From the NCBI RefSeq assembly GCF_000005505.3, contig NC_016133.3:558001-622000 (forward strand): a stretch of DNA of 64,000 nt, given 5' to 3'. The DNA comes from Brachypodium distachyon. Taxonomy: Eukaryota; Streptophyta; Magnoliopsida; Poales; Poaceae. A program made the position numbers and the translations under genes. Positions 35,925 through 47,429 of the stretch are shown here, one piece after another. The notes beneath the pieces are model-generated. The model saw only the letters and a program-made list of their open reading frames with translations, was not told where the DNA came from and ran no database searches. Every line of letters starts with the position of its first letter. Within the stretch, counting starts at the first letter, position 1.

Positions 35925-36850
35925 CCGATCCACTCCATGGAATAGAGCTCGTCTTCTCTTCACTGGCTAGCTAGCTAGCTCTTCATGATGATGAGCGTAT
36001 GCAATGGAAGAGACTAGAGAGAGATCTCTGATGAATAAAACAATTTAAATGAATGAATGAACTTTTCTCTTCAGCTAATTAATCACTCTTGCTTGCCTCA
36101 GAGCCATGGCCAGCCCCAGCTGTTATTAGTTGTTCTTCAGCATTTCTAATGTCCAACAATGCATGGTCGAATGCCCCTCTACCTATAATTAACAATCCGA
36201 GATTATCACATCATCAATGAGTAAAGGTATAAAACAAAATTAAGATAATTATCCAACCAAACATTCGATCAATCAACTCTCTTAGACTCTAGCTTAGCTC
36301 ATCTATTGCGGTTTGATTATTCTTTAGGCGCTCAGTCGGATGATGGACGTGCTGTCGGAGTCTGGCCTTTGGGCCGAATCTTGTCCGTGGGCCGTGGGCC
36401 TTGCAACCCGTGGGATTCCCCGACAGGAACAGTGTAGGAGCAGGAAGCTAAAAGCATATTTGCTGTCAAAAAATAAAAAACAATTGCTGTCAAAAATAAA
36501 TAAAAGGAAGCTAAAAGCGTTGAAACAAAACTTGACAAAATTGAGCAGGAAACCATCCAGCTGGTATAAACTGAACAAAAATCGAGGTTACACAGACCTT
36601 GGACAAAGAAGCCAATTAAACCGCTTGCTTCAAGGATGCCACGTCCCCATCCACGTGTACCGCCCTACTCCAACACGTGGCCTGCATGCATGTAGGCATG
36701 TAGCTAGTATCCCATTTACATGCACATGCGATATCGATCGATCCAGGTCCAGGATGGAGAGAGCTATATATATACATATATGGATGGCTTCATTTGTTTG
36801 TAGATCATACACATTCACACATTCTCAAGTGCAAATTAATTAAGAGAGAA
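35925..36850. other. Spacer between peptide genes 1 and 2
   Basis: Starts with the 3' flank of peptide gene 1 (AATAAA-like 'gaataaaac' near 36032). The rest is AT-rich. An open frame at 36340-36843 has no recognisable family and overlaps a TATA-like TATATATATACATA near 36767, so it is not called. Confidence 0.4.
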
Positions 36851-37492
36851 ATGAGAGGCGTTATTAGCATGATGGTAGTCCTGCGTGTAGTGATGGCAAC
36901 AGAGTTAGTGCAGGCGGATGTTTGCTGCTGCACAGCTGAGCAACTAGCTTGCTACGCCGCCAAACAAGCTTGCCCCTGCCTGGATACCAGACTGCCAGGA
37001 AATACCCTGCCACTGTGAAGAATATTCTGGTGGCTGCCCTTGGTATTGCGCCACCACTGATCATCTTGCTGCTCCTGCTCAAGGTATTTAATTAATTTAC
37101 AATCATTTTATATGTATTTATATATAATTGCCGACTCACATACATACAGTGTATATGTATATATTACTGATTACTCCTTCTGATTCTAAATTCTTACTCA
37201 AATTTGTCTAATGTATCTATTCTTAAAAAACGTCCAAATACATGTAATATTTCGACAACAATTTAGAATCGGAGGGAGTAGTTCGTAATTAACCAATTCA
37301 TTTCCTCGCTAATTTCGTGTTTGCTATATTAATTACTCTAGATCATGCATGTCAGCATGTGTGTATATATACCTATTTATATTATTTTTTTCAGTCCTTG
37401 GCCGTAAAGAAAAAGAGGAATACAAGCACGTCTCCATGGAACGCTGCGCCAACGAATGCTACCGTCGGTGCACCGAGCACAAGGATATATGA
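36851..37492 (+). pseudogene. Different Cys-rich secreted peptide gene, frameshifted
   Basis: An ATG at 36851 begins a signal-peptide-like stretch (MRGVISMMVVLRVVMATELV) and a Cys-rich part with CCC, C, CPC. It then runs into TGA at 37016-37018. A second frame of the same exon, from about 36984 to a donor at 37083, gives another Cys-rich piece (CHCEEYSGGCPWYC). That piece splices in frame to 37395-37492, ending MERCANECYRRCTEHKDI and stop. The shift between frames within the Cys-rich region implies a one-base indel or an assembly error. The sequence is unlike the ten-cysteine family. The CANECYRRC tail is loosely thionin-like, but I do not assign a family. The intron holds a Stowaway MITE. 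Confidence 0.5.
37172..37280. mobile_element. Stowaway MITE in the intron of the frameshifted peptide gene
   Basis: The ends are TACTCCTTCTGATTCTAAATTC and GAATCGGAGGGAGTA. The interior matches the copies at 24624 and 61634. Confidence 0.85.
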
Positions 37493-37809
37493 AGCCCCAT
37501 AATAAGGCTATGCATGCATAAATAATTATGCATCCTTAATCAAATAAATAAGAGCAAGTGCAAGAGTTGCAGGCTAAAATGTGCCAAGAATGTGTCTAGT
37601 ACTGTACTACGTACTACTCCATGGTCTTTCTGTGATGTTCCTAATAATCAATGGAGATGCATGTACGTAGTTTTTTTTTATGTATACCACGTGTGTGCTT
37701 GCTTTTCCACCACGGATGAATATTTCACTGCTGCTTCGGATGAATTGTCTGTAATTAATTCTACATTTTCCTTCCGAATTAACAGCAGGATCGATCGATT
37801 AAAGGGGAC

Positions 37810-37871
37810 TACTCCCTCCGTTTCTAAATACTTGTCGTGATTTTAGTGCAAATTTAGGAACGGAGTGAGTA
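37810..37871. mobile_element. Short Stowaway MITE
   Basis: The ends are TACTCCCTCCGTTTCTAAATA and TTTAGGAACGGAGTGAGTA. About 62 bp including the TA flanks. Confidence 0.85.
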
Positions 37872-37972
37872 CTATTTATTTATTCAGATCTATAACATTG
37901 TCGATCATCTGTGATCCATCGATCATAATTCATAAGAGAAGAGTCTGATCGAAGAGAAGTTCTATCGATGCA

Positions 37973-38408
37973 TCAATGCCTGCTGCCTTGGATCGGAGGA
38001 GGGCGGCGAGGCGGTGGCGAGCGCTCAATCACCCTGAGCATGCCCTGCTGCTGCTGGCCGGAGTTCGGGCCATGGCAGCAGTAGCAGGCATCGCCATGGA
38101 TCAAGCTGCAGCGGCCATGGAAGTAGCCGTAGTGCTTGCAGCAGCGCATGCACTTGCCGGCCTTGTAGCACACGCCGCTGCACAGAGGCCACCACACGTT
38201 GCACTGCAGATCGTCGCCGGCAACGACCTCCGGCACCATCTCCACTGGCACATCATTAGTCAACATCCATAATTAAGTTCCAACACAAATTGATAACACA
38301 TCAATTAATTCATCTAGGATTGATTAATTAGCTTGACTTACCTGTGGTGATGAGAAGGATGGCCAGGGTCACCAGCAGTGGGGCAAGCTTCTTCTCCTTG
38401 CCCATCAT
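37973..38408 (-). CDS. Ten-cysteine secreted peptide gene 3
   Basis: Exon 1 (38408-38342) encodes a signal peptide (MMGKEKKLAPLLVTLAILLI). Exon 2 (38244-37973) continues in frame through VEM to give 112 residues. The mature part has ten cysteines spaced C-x6-C-x3-C-x5-C-x2-CC-x9-C-x7-C-x-CC, with KCMRCCKHYGY in the centre. A Gln run and the tail GMLRVIERSPPPRRP follow. The spacing is defensin/knottin-like in flavour but I match it to no named family. Exon 1 ends in phase 1 as in all paralogues. The gene looks intact, and its promoter holds the only amplified copy of the shared upstream motif. Confidence 0.75.
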
Positions 38409-38513
38409 CTCCAGTAATGCTAGCTACTTGCTTCTAATGATTTTGTGAGGAGTGAGTGATTTGATTAGGTGATGCTAAGGTATTTATACACACATGATTA
38501 ACCAACAAACGAT

Positions 38514-38660
38514 TTAGGCCCATTGATTGTTGCTGAGAAGATATTATCTGAGCGGCGGTTGAGAATTTTTCAAATTTAGGCCCATTGATTGTTGCTGAGA
38601 TCATCTGAGCGGCGGTTGAGAATTTTTTCACAAATTTAGGCCCATTGGTTGTTGCTAAAG
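38514..38660. repeat. About 62-bp tandem promoter repeat upstream of peptide gene 3
   Basis: 'ttaggcccattgattgttgctga' begins at about 38514 and 38576 and, slightly changed, at 38637. Two full units contain 'atctgagcggcggttgagaa'. The other family members carry this block once. Confidence 0.85.
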
Positions 38661-38684
38661 ATTGATCACTGAACTTGTTGAGGC

Positions 38685-39245
38685 AAGCTTCAGAGCTAAG
38701 TGTATTCCTCTAATATGAATGAATAGATAAGCTAAGTGGCAAAACTGGCAATGCCAGTCTCACAAGACTGGACCATGCATGCATGGAGATCATCATCTGC
38801 TATTTAGAGGAAACCATTCATTCGTATTATACAAATTTGCGAGCACAATTTAATTAGGGCATCAACCTGTTCAGGCTTGAGAGTCTACATTAAAAAATTA
38901 CCATCAAACTGTTCAGACTTCAGATTCTACTTCCAAAAACATTACTGGCGCGTCGCAATAGTTGGTACTTGGTAATCATCTACACAAAACAAGAAGGAAT
39001 GTTCCAAAAAAAAGTAAGCATGGGGATTGGGGATTACAAATTTACAATAGCTCATAGCTTCTTTATCTCTAAAGACAAGATGTCGTAACCATCAAACAAC
39101 TATTCTATTCCGATCGACCCCCATTGTCCATTAATTTAGCCTGCTCCCCCGAAATGCATGTGTATATGCAAGATGAGCTTACAAGACTGCCAATCAAGCA
39201 AGCAAGCCACCAGGTTTGGGAATATGGTGGAATCCAAGAATGTTT
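38685..39245 (-). repeat. Family upstream duplication block, copy A
   Basis: Recognised by 'gcttcagagctaagtgtat', 'aaactggcaatgccagtctcacaag', 'aagatgagcttac' and 'ccaccaggtttgg'. It is shared with 42665-43200, 47430-48040, 49565-50108 and (inverted) 58210-58480. Confidence 0.8.
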
Positions 39246-39954
39246 TTCTTTTTATTTTTGAGGCTGAAAAGTATAATTTCTTTCGTTCAGAAACAGGATT
39301 ATATTATCTTGATTATGGTAACTTTGTTTCAAAATCTTGATTATGGTAACGTTATTCTTGTACTATAAGAGTTAGGGAATTCTTTGTAATTCCAAATTTT
39401 CCTTCCTAACAACATAAATAATGGATCGATTCAAGGGGGTTTTCTCTTCTCTTTATTTATTCAGATTCATCATATATATAACATCGTCTGTCATCTCTGA
39501 TATATCGATCATGAATTCATGATACATGAGAGATCTCTTCCATTACATACGTTCGATCACTAGCTGTAGAGTTGAAGAGCTAAAGCTCTATCGATCAAAT
39601 CCCTGCCTTGGATCAATCGATCATGCGTGAAGAGGAGGGCGGGAGGCGGCGGCGACCGCTCGATAACCTTGTGCAGCCGCTGCTGCTGCTGTCGGGCGCC
39701 GGAGTTGGGGCCATGGCAGCACTAGCAGACCAGGCCACGCAAGCTGCAGTGGCCAGGGTTCAAGTTGTGGTACTCGCAGCAGCTCATGCACTTGCCGGCC
39801 AAGTAGCACATGCCACCGCACTCCGGCACCTGGAAGTCGCACCGTTGCTCGTTTAGGCGGCGATCTCTGGCACCATCTCTACTGCACATCATTGATCAAC
39901 ATATATACATGCAACACAAATTATTTGATGACACATTGTTTTGTGTAAATTGAG

Positions 39955-41012
39955 CTCTTCTACTTTACCCCAAAATTAATTAGAACCGTCCATTTGTTTA
40001 GATCTAAGGGCTCTGATCATTTGCTACTCCTTGATACTCTAATTTGGAGGTAAGGAGTATTACGATGGAGTATTCACGCACAGGGGTAAACATGTAAACA
40101 AAGATATCCTCTTTCCCGTCGCTCCGCTTCCCTGTTCCCCATTCTCTGCCCGTCGATCACTTCTCCGCCGATGCCGCACCTCTCCTCCGTGCTCCATCCG
40201 CCGACCGCCGCCCCCACAGCAGACTGCCTCCCAAGCGCCCTCTGTCGCCGCTAACCGCCTCCCTCCACCGCCGCGTCTGGTGCTGCGGCCTTCCCTCGTG
40301 CGCCCGTTCGAGGCCGCGTCTCCTTGACTTCTCCGCCCGGCCTTCCGCCAGAGTTCGTCCACCAGGTAATATCTGCTTTGACTACCATCGACGTCAGCCG
40401 CTCGTGCCGCGACTGGCAGAACGCACAACAGTCGCTCTGCTAGGCGGCTGCGCTGCTCGCGCCCCGTCAAGGTATTTTCCCTCGGCTACTCCCGAATAAT
40501 CGCACAGCAGGCGCGTTGTTGTGAAGGTGTATCAGGAGTAGTAAGTAAGATCTTAAATACGGACCCATATTGCTTGATTTGGTTTGCATTTGGATAGACA
40601 AAATATTGCTTGATGAGTGGATTATGCTCTGTCTTCTTCATGTTTACAACCTGTCCTTGTAGTGCAAGCAGACAACTGAGGAGGTTGGTGGGCGATGCAT
40701 CAGTGTTCTATGCCTGCAGAGAGGATGGCGGGCTTGCTGTTAAGAGGGAGGAAGACGGCGGCGACGTTGGCTCGCAGTGGGGATGGTGGTGGGGGGGGGG
40801 GGGGGGGGGGGGGGAGGACGACGGCGCGCTGTGAAGAGGGAGGAGGGCGCCGCCGCGCCGGCTCTGCGCTTTGTCTGACGGAAAAGCTAATGAAGATGAT
40901 CTATTACTTAATTATTTTATTAATGTGAAAATGTGAAATGTCATAAATACCCTTCCTCAATACTCTGTTGAGGCTGGTGGGAGTAATGGGTACGGTAGAA
41001 GTTGTCTTATTA
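39955..41012. mobile_element. Unclassified 1-kb insertion in the intron of peptide gene 4
   Basis: The homologous introns lack this stretch (compare 44362-44458). Its ends are weak inverted repeats (cttctactttacccc against cttctaccgtaccca). The interior is GC-rich, with a pure run of 24 G at 40791-40814. It may be a Mutator-like or Pack-MULE-type element, but target duplications could not be fixed. Confidence 0.4.
40791..40814. repeat. Poly-G tract
   Basis: 24 consecutive G, extended on the left by GGTGGT words. Its length is uncertain in any assembly. Confidence 0.9.
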
Positions 41013-41224
41013 ATTAGCGAAAATTCATCTAAGCTAGGATTATATATTAATGAATTTGGCGCTTACATGTTGTGATGAGAAGGATGGCCAGGAGGACCAG
41101 CAATGGGACAGGCTGCTGCTTCTTGCCTGCCATCTCCACTTTCCACTAATGCTAGCTTCTAACAGTTCTTTGATGAGTGAGTGATTTGATCTAGGCGATG
41201 ATGCTAAGGTATTTATACACGTAG

Positions 41225-42555
41225 TGTGAAATCATAGGTGATGTGTAACATTGGCAAGTGTTTTAGATGAAACATTGATGTGGATACTTTGGATAATATG
41301 GATATTTATGTGATGACATGTATCTTGTTTGGACTTAGTGCTTTGCTAGTGGTGTGCTGATCCATTAGTTTCTTATGTGAAAACATGGCGTGAGTTATGT
41401 GAAACTTACCCTGATACAAGTCGTGGACTTGTGCTTGTACTGGTTATTTGTGTGTTCACTTTCAGGTGTGGCCGGAGCTAGAGGAACGTGGTCTATGACG
41501 GGATCGAGGGACGAAGCTTGGGAGAAGCTGAGGTCGAGGATCAAGGTCATGCGGGACGTTCGTGCGAAGGAACAATGGAAGTGAAGGCTACGATGATCCG
41601 GGAGGGCACCGGTTTGTCGTACGTTGTTTATACCGGATATGTACGATATTGGAGATATTTGATACGTGATGGTCGAGTTTTGAAGACATCACAAGAAGAG
41701 TTGATGGCATGGAGTGGCATCGACGTGAAGATATGTAGGTCCAGCCGTGGCTGGATGAGAGCTGTTTAAAGATTAAACAGTAGCGTCATCAAGATGGCGT
41801 CAGATGGAAAGTGGTCCACATGAAAGTTGTGCGCGTCGTCGAGACGAACAACTTTGCTTTTGGAGTCGTCTCGTCTGTGGGCCCCACGGGCAGAATAACG
41901 ACCGGGACAGAGGAGTTCGTGTTGGATTCGGACTCGGTTTAAGGTCGCAATTTTTCCTTATAAATAGAAGGCATCCTAGTTAGGGTTTTAGTAAGGACGT
42001 GAGAGAACTTAGAGCTTTGGATCTAGATCAATTCTTGGAGAGTTCTTGGATGCATGGTTGCATCTTTTGTAATCGATCGACATCATTGCAATAAAGAGAT
42101 TCGTTGGCGGTGTCATCTTTGTTCTTCTTGGATCTTCGTGGATTCTTCGTGCTAAATCTTTCTAACACTTTGCTGCAGGTTTATCATGAGTTCATAGTGC
42201 TTTTCTGCAGGTTTACCACGAGATCAAGGAAGATCGCGATTACTTCATCTTTCTTGTTATTCCTCGAAATCGATTATAGATTAATTCTCATAACTTTCTG
42301 TCAGCTGTTATTGATTTGATCATATCTTTTGATTGGTAAGTCCAATTGAGGTGATTCTTGTTGTGTTGGTTAGATAATTTCAATACCTTCCTTTTGCATA
42401 CTCATAAGTATTTTTTCGTTCATCCAATCAAAAGTTACGGCTGTTTTACTTTCACGGATAGAAAGGTGATTTAGGGTTTGAAATTTCGGGAAAAGTTTTA
42501 ATTTGCTTCCGCGCAATCATTCACCCCCCCTCTGATTGCCTATCTCGATATCACA
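41225..42555 (+). mobile_element. Solo LTR, Copia-like
   Basis: It begins TGTGAAATCA and ends GATATCACA, 1331 bp, with a perfect CGTAG target duplication at 41220-41224 and 42556-42560. A TATA-like CTTATAAATAG near 41957 and the near-terminal 'ttcaccccccctctgattgcc' are typical of a Copia LTR in plus orientation. The empty site is reconstructed exactly by comparison with the paralogous promoters ('tatttatacac...ttaaccaacaaacaat'). Confidence 0.93.
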
Positions 42556-42599
42556 CGTAGTTAACCAACAAACAATTTACACCCATTGATTGCTGCTGA

Positions 42600-43200
42600 G
42601 ATCATCTGAGCGGCGGTTCAGAAATCTTTTCAGATTTAGGATGCTAAAGATTTGTCACTGAGCTTGTTGAGACAGGCTTCAGAGCTAAGTGTATCCTTCT
42701 TTGATGTATGTCCACTGCTAAGTGTACAACTAAGCTGCTAATTAAGTGGTAAAACTGGCAAATGCCAGTCTCACAAGGCATGGAGATCGTCATCTGCTAT
42801 TAGAGGAATCCGTTCCTTCATATTGTACAAATTTGCAAAGCCTAATTTCATCTGGGCATCAACCGGTTCAGACCTGAGTCTACATCCAAAAATTGGCATC
42901 AACCTCTTCAGACTTGAGGGTCTCTACATCCAAAAATATTACCTTTCATTATCTACACAAAACAACCGGAAAATTTTCCGAGAAGGTAAGCATGCGGCGT
43001 ACAAACAATCTTTATGTGTAAAGACAGGATGTCGAGACCATCCAACATCTATTCTATTCCAACCCCATTGTCCATTAATTGAGCCTGCTCCTCCAAAAAT
43101 TGCATGCAAGATGAGCTTACAGGACTGCCAATCAAGCAAGCAACAAACCACCAGGTTTGGTAATAAGGTGGAATCCAAGAATGTTTGTTTTGGCTGAAAA
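42600..43200 (-). repeat. Family upstream duplication block, copy B
   Basis: The upstream part of peptide gene 4, displaced by the solo LTR. It carries 'atcatctgagcggcggttcag' and the same words as copy A. Confidence 0.8.
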
Positions 43201-43245
43201 GCAATTTCATTCATTCAGAAACATGATTACATTCATGCTGAACGC

Positions 43246-43296
43246 ATTCTGGGCAGTTAGATATTTTTTCTTTGAGGGGATTCTGGGCAGTTAGAT
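43246..43296 (-). repeat. Micro-retroposition scar with 17-bp target duplication
   Basis: ATTCTGGGCAGTTAGAT occurs at 43246-43262 and 43280-43296. The 17 bases between read CCCCTCAAAGAAAAAAT on the minus strand, nearly the same tail as the scar at 13427. Confidence 0.7.
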
Positions 43297-44097
43297 GAGC
43301 AGCCAAAATGTCACCGTTTCGAAGCATTTCTGTGGGCTATGGCCCTTGAATTTTGAGTATCCAGACGATTTTCAGATACCATAACCATCGGTACATAGTT
43401 ACAAGAGTTTTTCGTTGACTACATATAGCTAATAATTTTTTTAGTAACCAGCTGATTTTAATATAAAGTGACCCTTTGTACATTATTACATACAATTTTT
43501 ATCCGGTCAAAAAATATCGCCGTTATATATGGACGTTTTCGCGAGCACATGATTTTCGGTTCCCACGACGATTTCTTGGAAATGAAAAAAAACACTATAG
43601 ATTGGATAATTAGTATCACAAGTTTTTTTAAATGGAATAAATTTATGAAATTCTGTTAAATCTGTTAGATTTTGTCACAAAAGTAAAATTAATTAGGGGG
43701 TAAAAAAGAAAACTTCTCTTAATTTTATAATTGTTGAATTGGTCAAGTACACTTTCCTCAGATCATCGTACATAGTCACGTAACGCTTGCTCGACCTTTT
43801 TCCCTTTGATTTTTCCTCTAGTTTCAAAATCTTGATTATGGTGCGTTAATTTCTTGTACGGAGTATAAGAATTAATTCTTTGTATTTTCAAATTTTCCTT
43901 CCTAACAACATAAAAATATACGGATCGATTCAAGGGGAGTTCTCTTTATTTATTCAGTTCCATCATACATACACTGTCTGTCATCTGTGATATATCGATC
44001 ATGATTCGTGAGAGATATCTTCCATTAGATACGTTCGATCACTAGCTGTAGTGTTGAAGAGAAACTCTATCGATCAACATATAAACCCTTGGATCGA
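43297..44097. other. Spacer downstream of peptide gene 5
   Basis: No gene. It is the downstream half of the duplication unit; the same wording ('cttgattatgg', 'aattttccttcctaacaacataa', 'gtctgtcatctgtgatatatcgatcatga') occurs near 39330-39510 and 48665-48800. Confidence 0.55.
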
Positions 44098-44527
44098 TCA
44101 TGCATGAAGAAGAGGGCGGCGAGGCGGCGGCGGCGACGCCGGAATCACCTTGAGCATGCGCTGCTGTTCGCCGGAGTTGGGGCCACGGCAGCAGTAGCAG
44201 ACTATGCCATGATTCAACCTGCAGTGGCCATCGCTTAAGCCGTGGTTCTTGCAGCAGCTCGAGCACTTGGACACGTAGCACATGCCGCCGCACCGCGGCG
44301 ACAGGACGTCGCACAGCTTCTCGTTGCCGGCGGCGGCGATCTCCGGCACCATCTCTACTGCACATCATTGATCATGATTTCCAACACAAATTTGATGACA
44401 CATGGTTTTGTGCATAGCGAAAATTCGTCGATCTAGCTAGGATTAATGAATTTGACTTACATGTTGTGATGAGAAGGATGGCCAGGAGGACCAGCAATGG
44501 GGCAGGCTGCTTCTTCTTGCCCGTCAT
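44098..44527 (-). CDS. Ten-cysteine secreted peptide gene 5
   Basis: Exon 1 (44527-44461; MTGKKKQPAPLLVLLAILLI) and exon 2 (44357-44098) join in frame to 108 residues. The core has ten cysteines spaced C-x6-C-x3-C-x4-C-x2-CC-x9-C-x7-C-x-CC, one residue shorter in the third loop than genes 3 and 7. The tail is RMLKVIPASPPPPRRPLLHA. The TATA box (GTGTATAAATACC on minus) and the GCCGCTCAGATGAT-type upstream word are in place. The head-to-head retroelement pair lies directly upstream of that promoter word. Confidence 0.75.
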
Positions 44528-44704
44528 CTCCAGAAATGCTAGCAACTGATTTTCTGATGGGTGACAGACTGAGTGAACAGTGGAGCGATTTGATCCAGGA
44601 GATGATACTAAGGTATTTATACACATGATTAGCCAACAAACAATTTAGGCCCATTGATTGCTGCTGAGATCATCTGAGCGGCGAGGTTCAGAAATCTTTT
44701 CAGG

Positions 44705-47395
44705 TTTTTTTTTTTGAGGAATCAACGGGGGAAGTCTCCCCATCTGAATATATTACTCAAACGCGCCCGAGGGACAATACAACTTGCCGGAGCAAGTACA
44801 ATGGAAACACAAAAACCAAGTACAAGATTACAACACAACACAACAACAGCCTCCTAAACATCAACTGATTGAGTGTAGGCGAATGCCAAACGCAGCACAG
44901 GTCGTGTCATAACCATGAACAGGGTAGCACTAGTAAAAAGGGAGTTGGTTGTCGATGGCAGCACAAATGCCAGTAGACAACACAAAGGAGCACAAACAAG
45001 GGCTACACCATGAGAGCTCAAGAGTAGCAACACAGAACCGACAGACAAGCCCGTCACCCCACACCGAACAAAGAAACTGCACTATCTCCGACTTCACGCC
45101 TTCAGAGCTCGCCAACAAAGGACGGCTTAGTCCGACGGAGATGTGGGAGCTAAAGAACAGGAGAGGGATCAAGCTCATCAATCATGGACAAGCACACAAA
45201 TTCTCCACCGAGAGGGTGGTTATAGCCCAAGAAATTTGGGAAGAAGAAGGTACAGGAAAGTGCTGTGGCGGACAAGGCCGAGGAGGGCGACGAAAGTGGG
45301 AGGCGAAGCCGGACGGCTGGGCGACGGCGATGAAGTATGTGGACGATGAGCGCAGAGCCGCAGACGCAGGCAGACAGGGCCACACATCCCTAGGCGGCAG
45401 CACCAAGAGAGCCGGATCCGGGCAACCGGCCAGCAACGGCGAGGAGGATGGATGGCCGGAGGCCGGAGTGGATGGCAGGGGAGCTCCTCCAGGTGACAGG
45501 AGGGATGAAACGCGACGGCGCCTCCCGGATCTGATCGAGGCACGCCGAAGCGGGCCGGATCCGGTCGAGACAGGCGAGCAGCCGCCAAAGTAGGGGAAGA
45601 ACGGGTGGAGTAGCTTCGGGGCGCGCGAGAGGACGACGGCCGGCGGCGCCGACCGGAGGCAGACCAGGCGGATCTCGCTGGCTGATGCACGGATCTCACG
45701 GCCCAGACGCGGATCTCGTCGGCCAAATGCCTCGCCGCCACCTTCATAGGCGATGCCCCGGGCTTGCCGGCGGCTGCCTCCGGCAGCGGCAAGGGAAGAG
45801 CGAGGATGGGGGAATGAGGGCGACGGGCGCTAGGGCTCGCCCCCGCGTCGCCTCTCTCTGGCGACTCAGGGGCGAAACCCTAGCCGAGCAGCCGCCACCC
45901 TCCCACCGCCACTCCTCCCTCGCCCCTGCCGGAGGCAGCTGCCGGCAAGCCCGGGGCGCTGCCAGTGAAGGTGGCGGCGAGGCTTTTTCCGCGGCTAGGC
46001 CAGGCCATCCCACACCCGCGCAGCCCAGCCGTGCTCGCCTGGTCCACTTCTGGTCGGCGCTGCCCTCGGTCTCCGAGCTGCGCTGTGTGGACTCCCTGCC
46101 GCTCTCCGTCGTCCTCACGCGCGCCCCATGCTCCTCCATCCGCTCAGCCCGTGCCGCGGCGGCTGCTCCCCTGTCCCGGCCGGATCCGGCCCACTGCGAC
46201 GTGCCTCACCGGCCAGGTCCTCCAGATCCGGCGACTGCCATGCCAGATCCGTGCGCCTTCGGGCTCCCAACATGCCGTCGGCCTCGTGCGGTGTAGTCGG
46301 TCGCCAAATCTAGGCCGTCCTCCTCCCGTGCGCCTCCCCATGATCCTCCACGGCTCCACCCCATGCTCAACTCTTCCCCACCCTCCCCAACCCTCTCCCG
46401 GCTAGACCGAGGCGCCCCCCGGCCAGATCTTGCGGTCTAATCGACGGATACGGCCTCTGCAAGGTCTGAATCGGGAGGGGCTGCGCCGCCGCCCACTGCC
46501 TCTTCCTGCCGCCCCTCCGCCTCACGGTTGCCGGCGGCGTTAGCCCGGTGGACCTCCGCGTTCTTCTGCTGGTGTGCCTCTTCGTGTTGTGCTGCCTTGG
46601 GACCCCAATCCTTGGCCGCGGGGAGCACCTGCCACCTACTGCTTCCGGCTCCCCGCTGTTCCCCTCCATCTCTGCCTCCGGGCGGCCACGACCACCCCCA
46701 TTCCACCTGCCATCCCATGCCAACCCGTCGCAGCCATGTCCTCTCCACCCTCCCCCTCAGATCCAATGAAATACAACCCGGTGTTACATGCTGATTTGGG
46801 AGATGATTGCTCTCCTATTTTGTCCTCATCCCTCCCTCCGTCTGGTGTGGCATTGCCATGCTCCTCGGTAATCATAGTATGCAGTAGGCAGCTGTGGTGG
46901 CGGCACTGCCTAACGGCTGGTGCCGTGGTTTGGATTTGGAAGTCTATACACCCTGTGATGATGTATTTCAGGATCCATGGTCTTGCAGATGGCGGCCATG
47001 GAGGTGGCATCCTCCAACCGGAGTTGGCCGTGATAGAATGTGTGTGCCGGCTAAGTTTTTTGGATCTGAGAATCTGACCTTCCACCTTTCGACCCCCATT
47101 CATATGTTAGCTCTTCCACAATCTCCATCTTGCTGCTTTTAGGTAGCTGTTGCCTCCATCAACTAGGTGTTGTATGGTATCCTTCATCTACACTCAACGA
47201 GGGCCTAAAACCATCCCTCCGTGAGATAATATCTCTAGTGCTACCCTTTGATATCATGCCATTGTGTGCCTTCTTCTCCCCATCTTCCTTGGGAAACGAC
47301 CGCCCTTTTGGTGGAGTTTTTGTGTTCTACTCGTGCATGATTGACAAGCTTGAGTCTTCCTTATGTTCTTCGGATGAACTACCCTAGAAAAAAGA
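44705..47395. mobile_element. Head-to-head pair of related retroelements
   Basis: The stretch interrupts the upstream block of peptide gene 5. The left element reads on minus and ends in CCTCAAAAAAAAAAA at 44715-44705, a LINE- or retroposon-like tail. From about 45860 rightward a second copy reads on plus. Matching arms include 'aaggtggcggcgagg' (inverted at 45733-45747, direct at 45967-45981), 'cggccggatccggccca' words, and the far ends (gtgtgcttgtccatgattgatgagcttga against gtgttctactcgtgcatgattgacaagcttga). The GC-rich centre has only spurious overlapping frames. Confidence 0.6.
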
Positions 47396-47429
47396 GGGAA
47401 GAAGATTGGTCACTGAACTTATGCAGGCA

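Larger units (their letters stand above)
39618..41133 (-). pseudogene. Dead ten-cysteine peptide gene 4
   Basis: Exon 1 (41133-41067) keeps an intact signal peptide (MAGKKQQPVPLLVLLAILLI). Exon 2 starts at 39881. After EMVPEIAA a one-base deletion relative to gene 6 brings a TAA into frame (39855-39853). In the original frame a TAG (39724-39722) replaces the second codon of the CYCC motif. The remaining core (MCYLAGKCMSCC) and tail (KVIERSPP) are recognisable. The intron has grown by about 1 kb through an insertion, and a solo LTR sits just upstream of the TATA box. It is clearly a pseudogene. Confidence 0.85.

Noticed and set aside
35743..35970. 75-codon plus frame over exon 2 of peptide gene 1
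   Set aside because: Wrong frame. The spliced frame with the family signal peptide explains the sequence better.
38514..38660. CRISPR-like repeat array
   Set aside because: The units are contiguous tandem repeats without unique spacers, in a eukaryotic promoter.
40060..40470. 136-codon minus frame inside the intron insertion
   Set aside because: Arg/Gly-rich, no family, and located within a probable transposon. No splice or promoter support.
45685..46405. Long overlapping frames on both strands in the centre of the retroelement pair
   Set aside because: Pro/Arg/Ser-rich translations in every frame of a GC-rich palindromic region. No conserved protein features.
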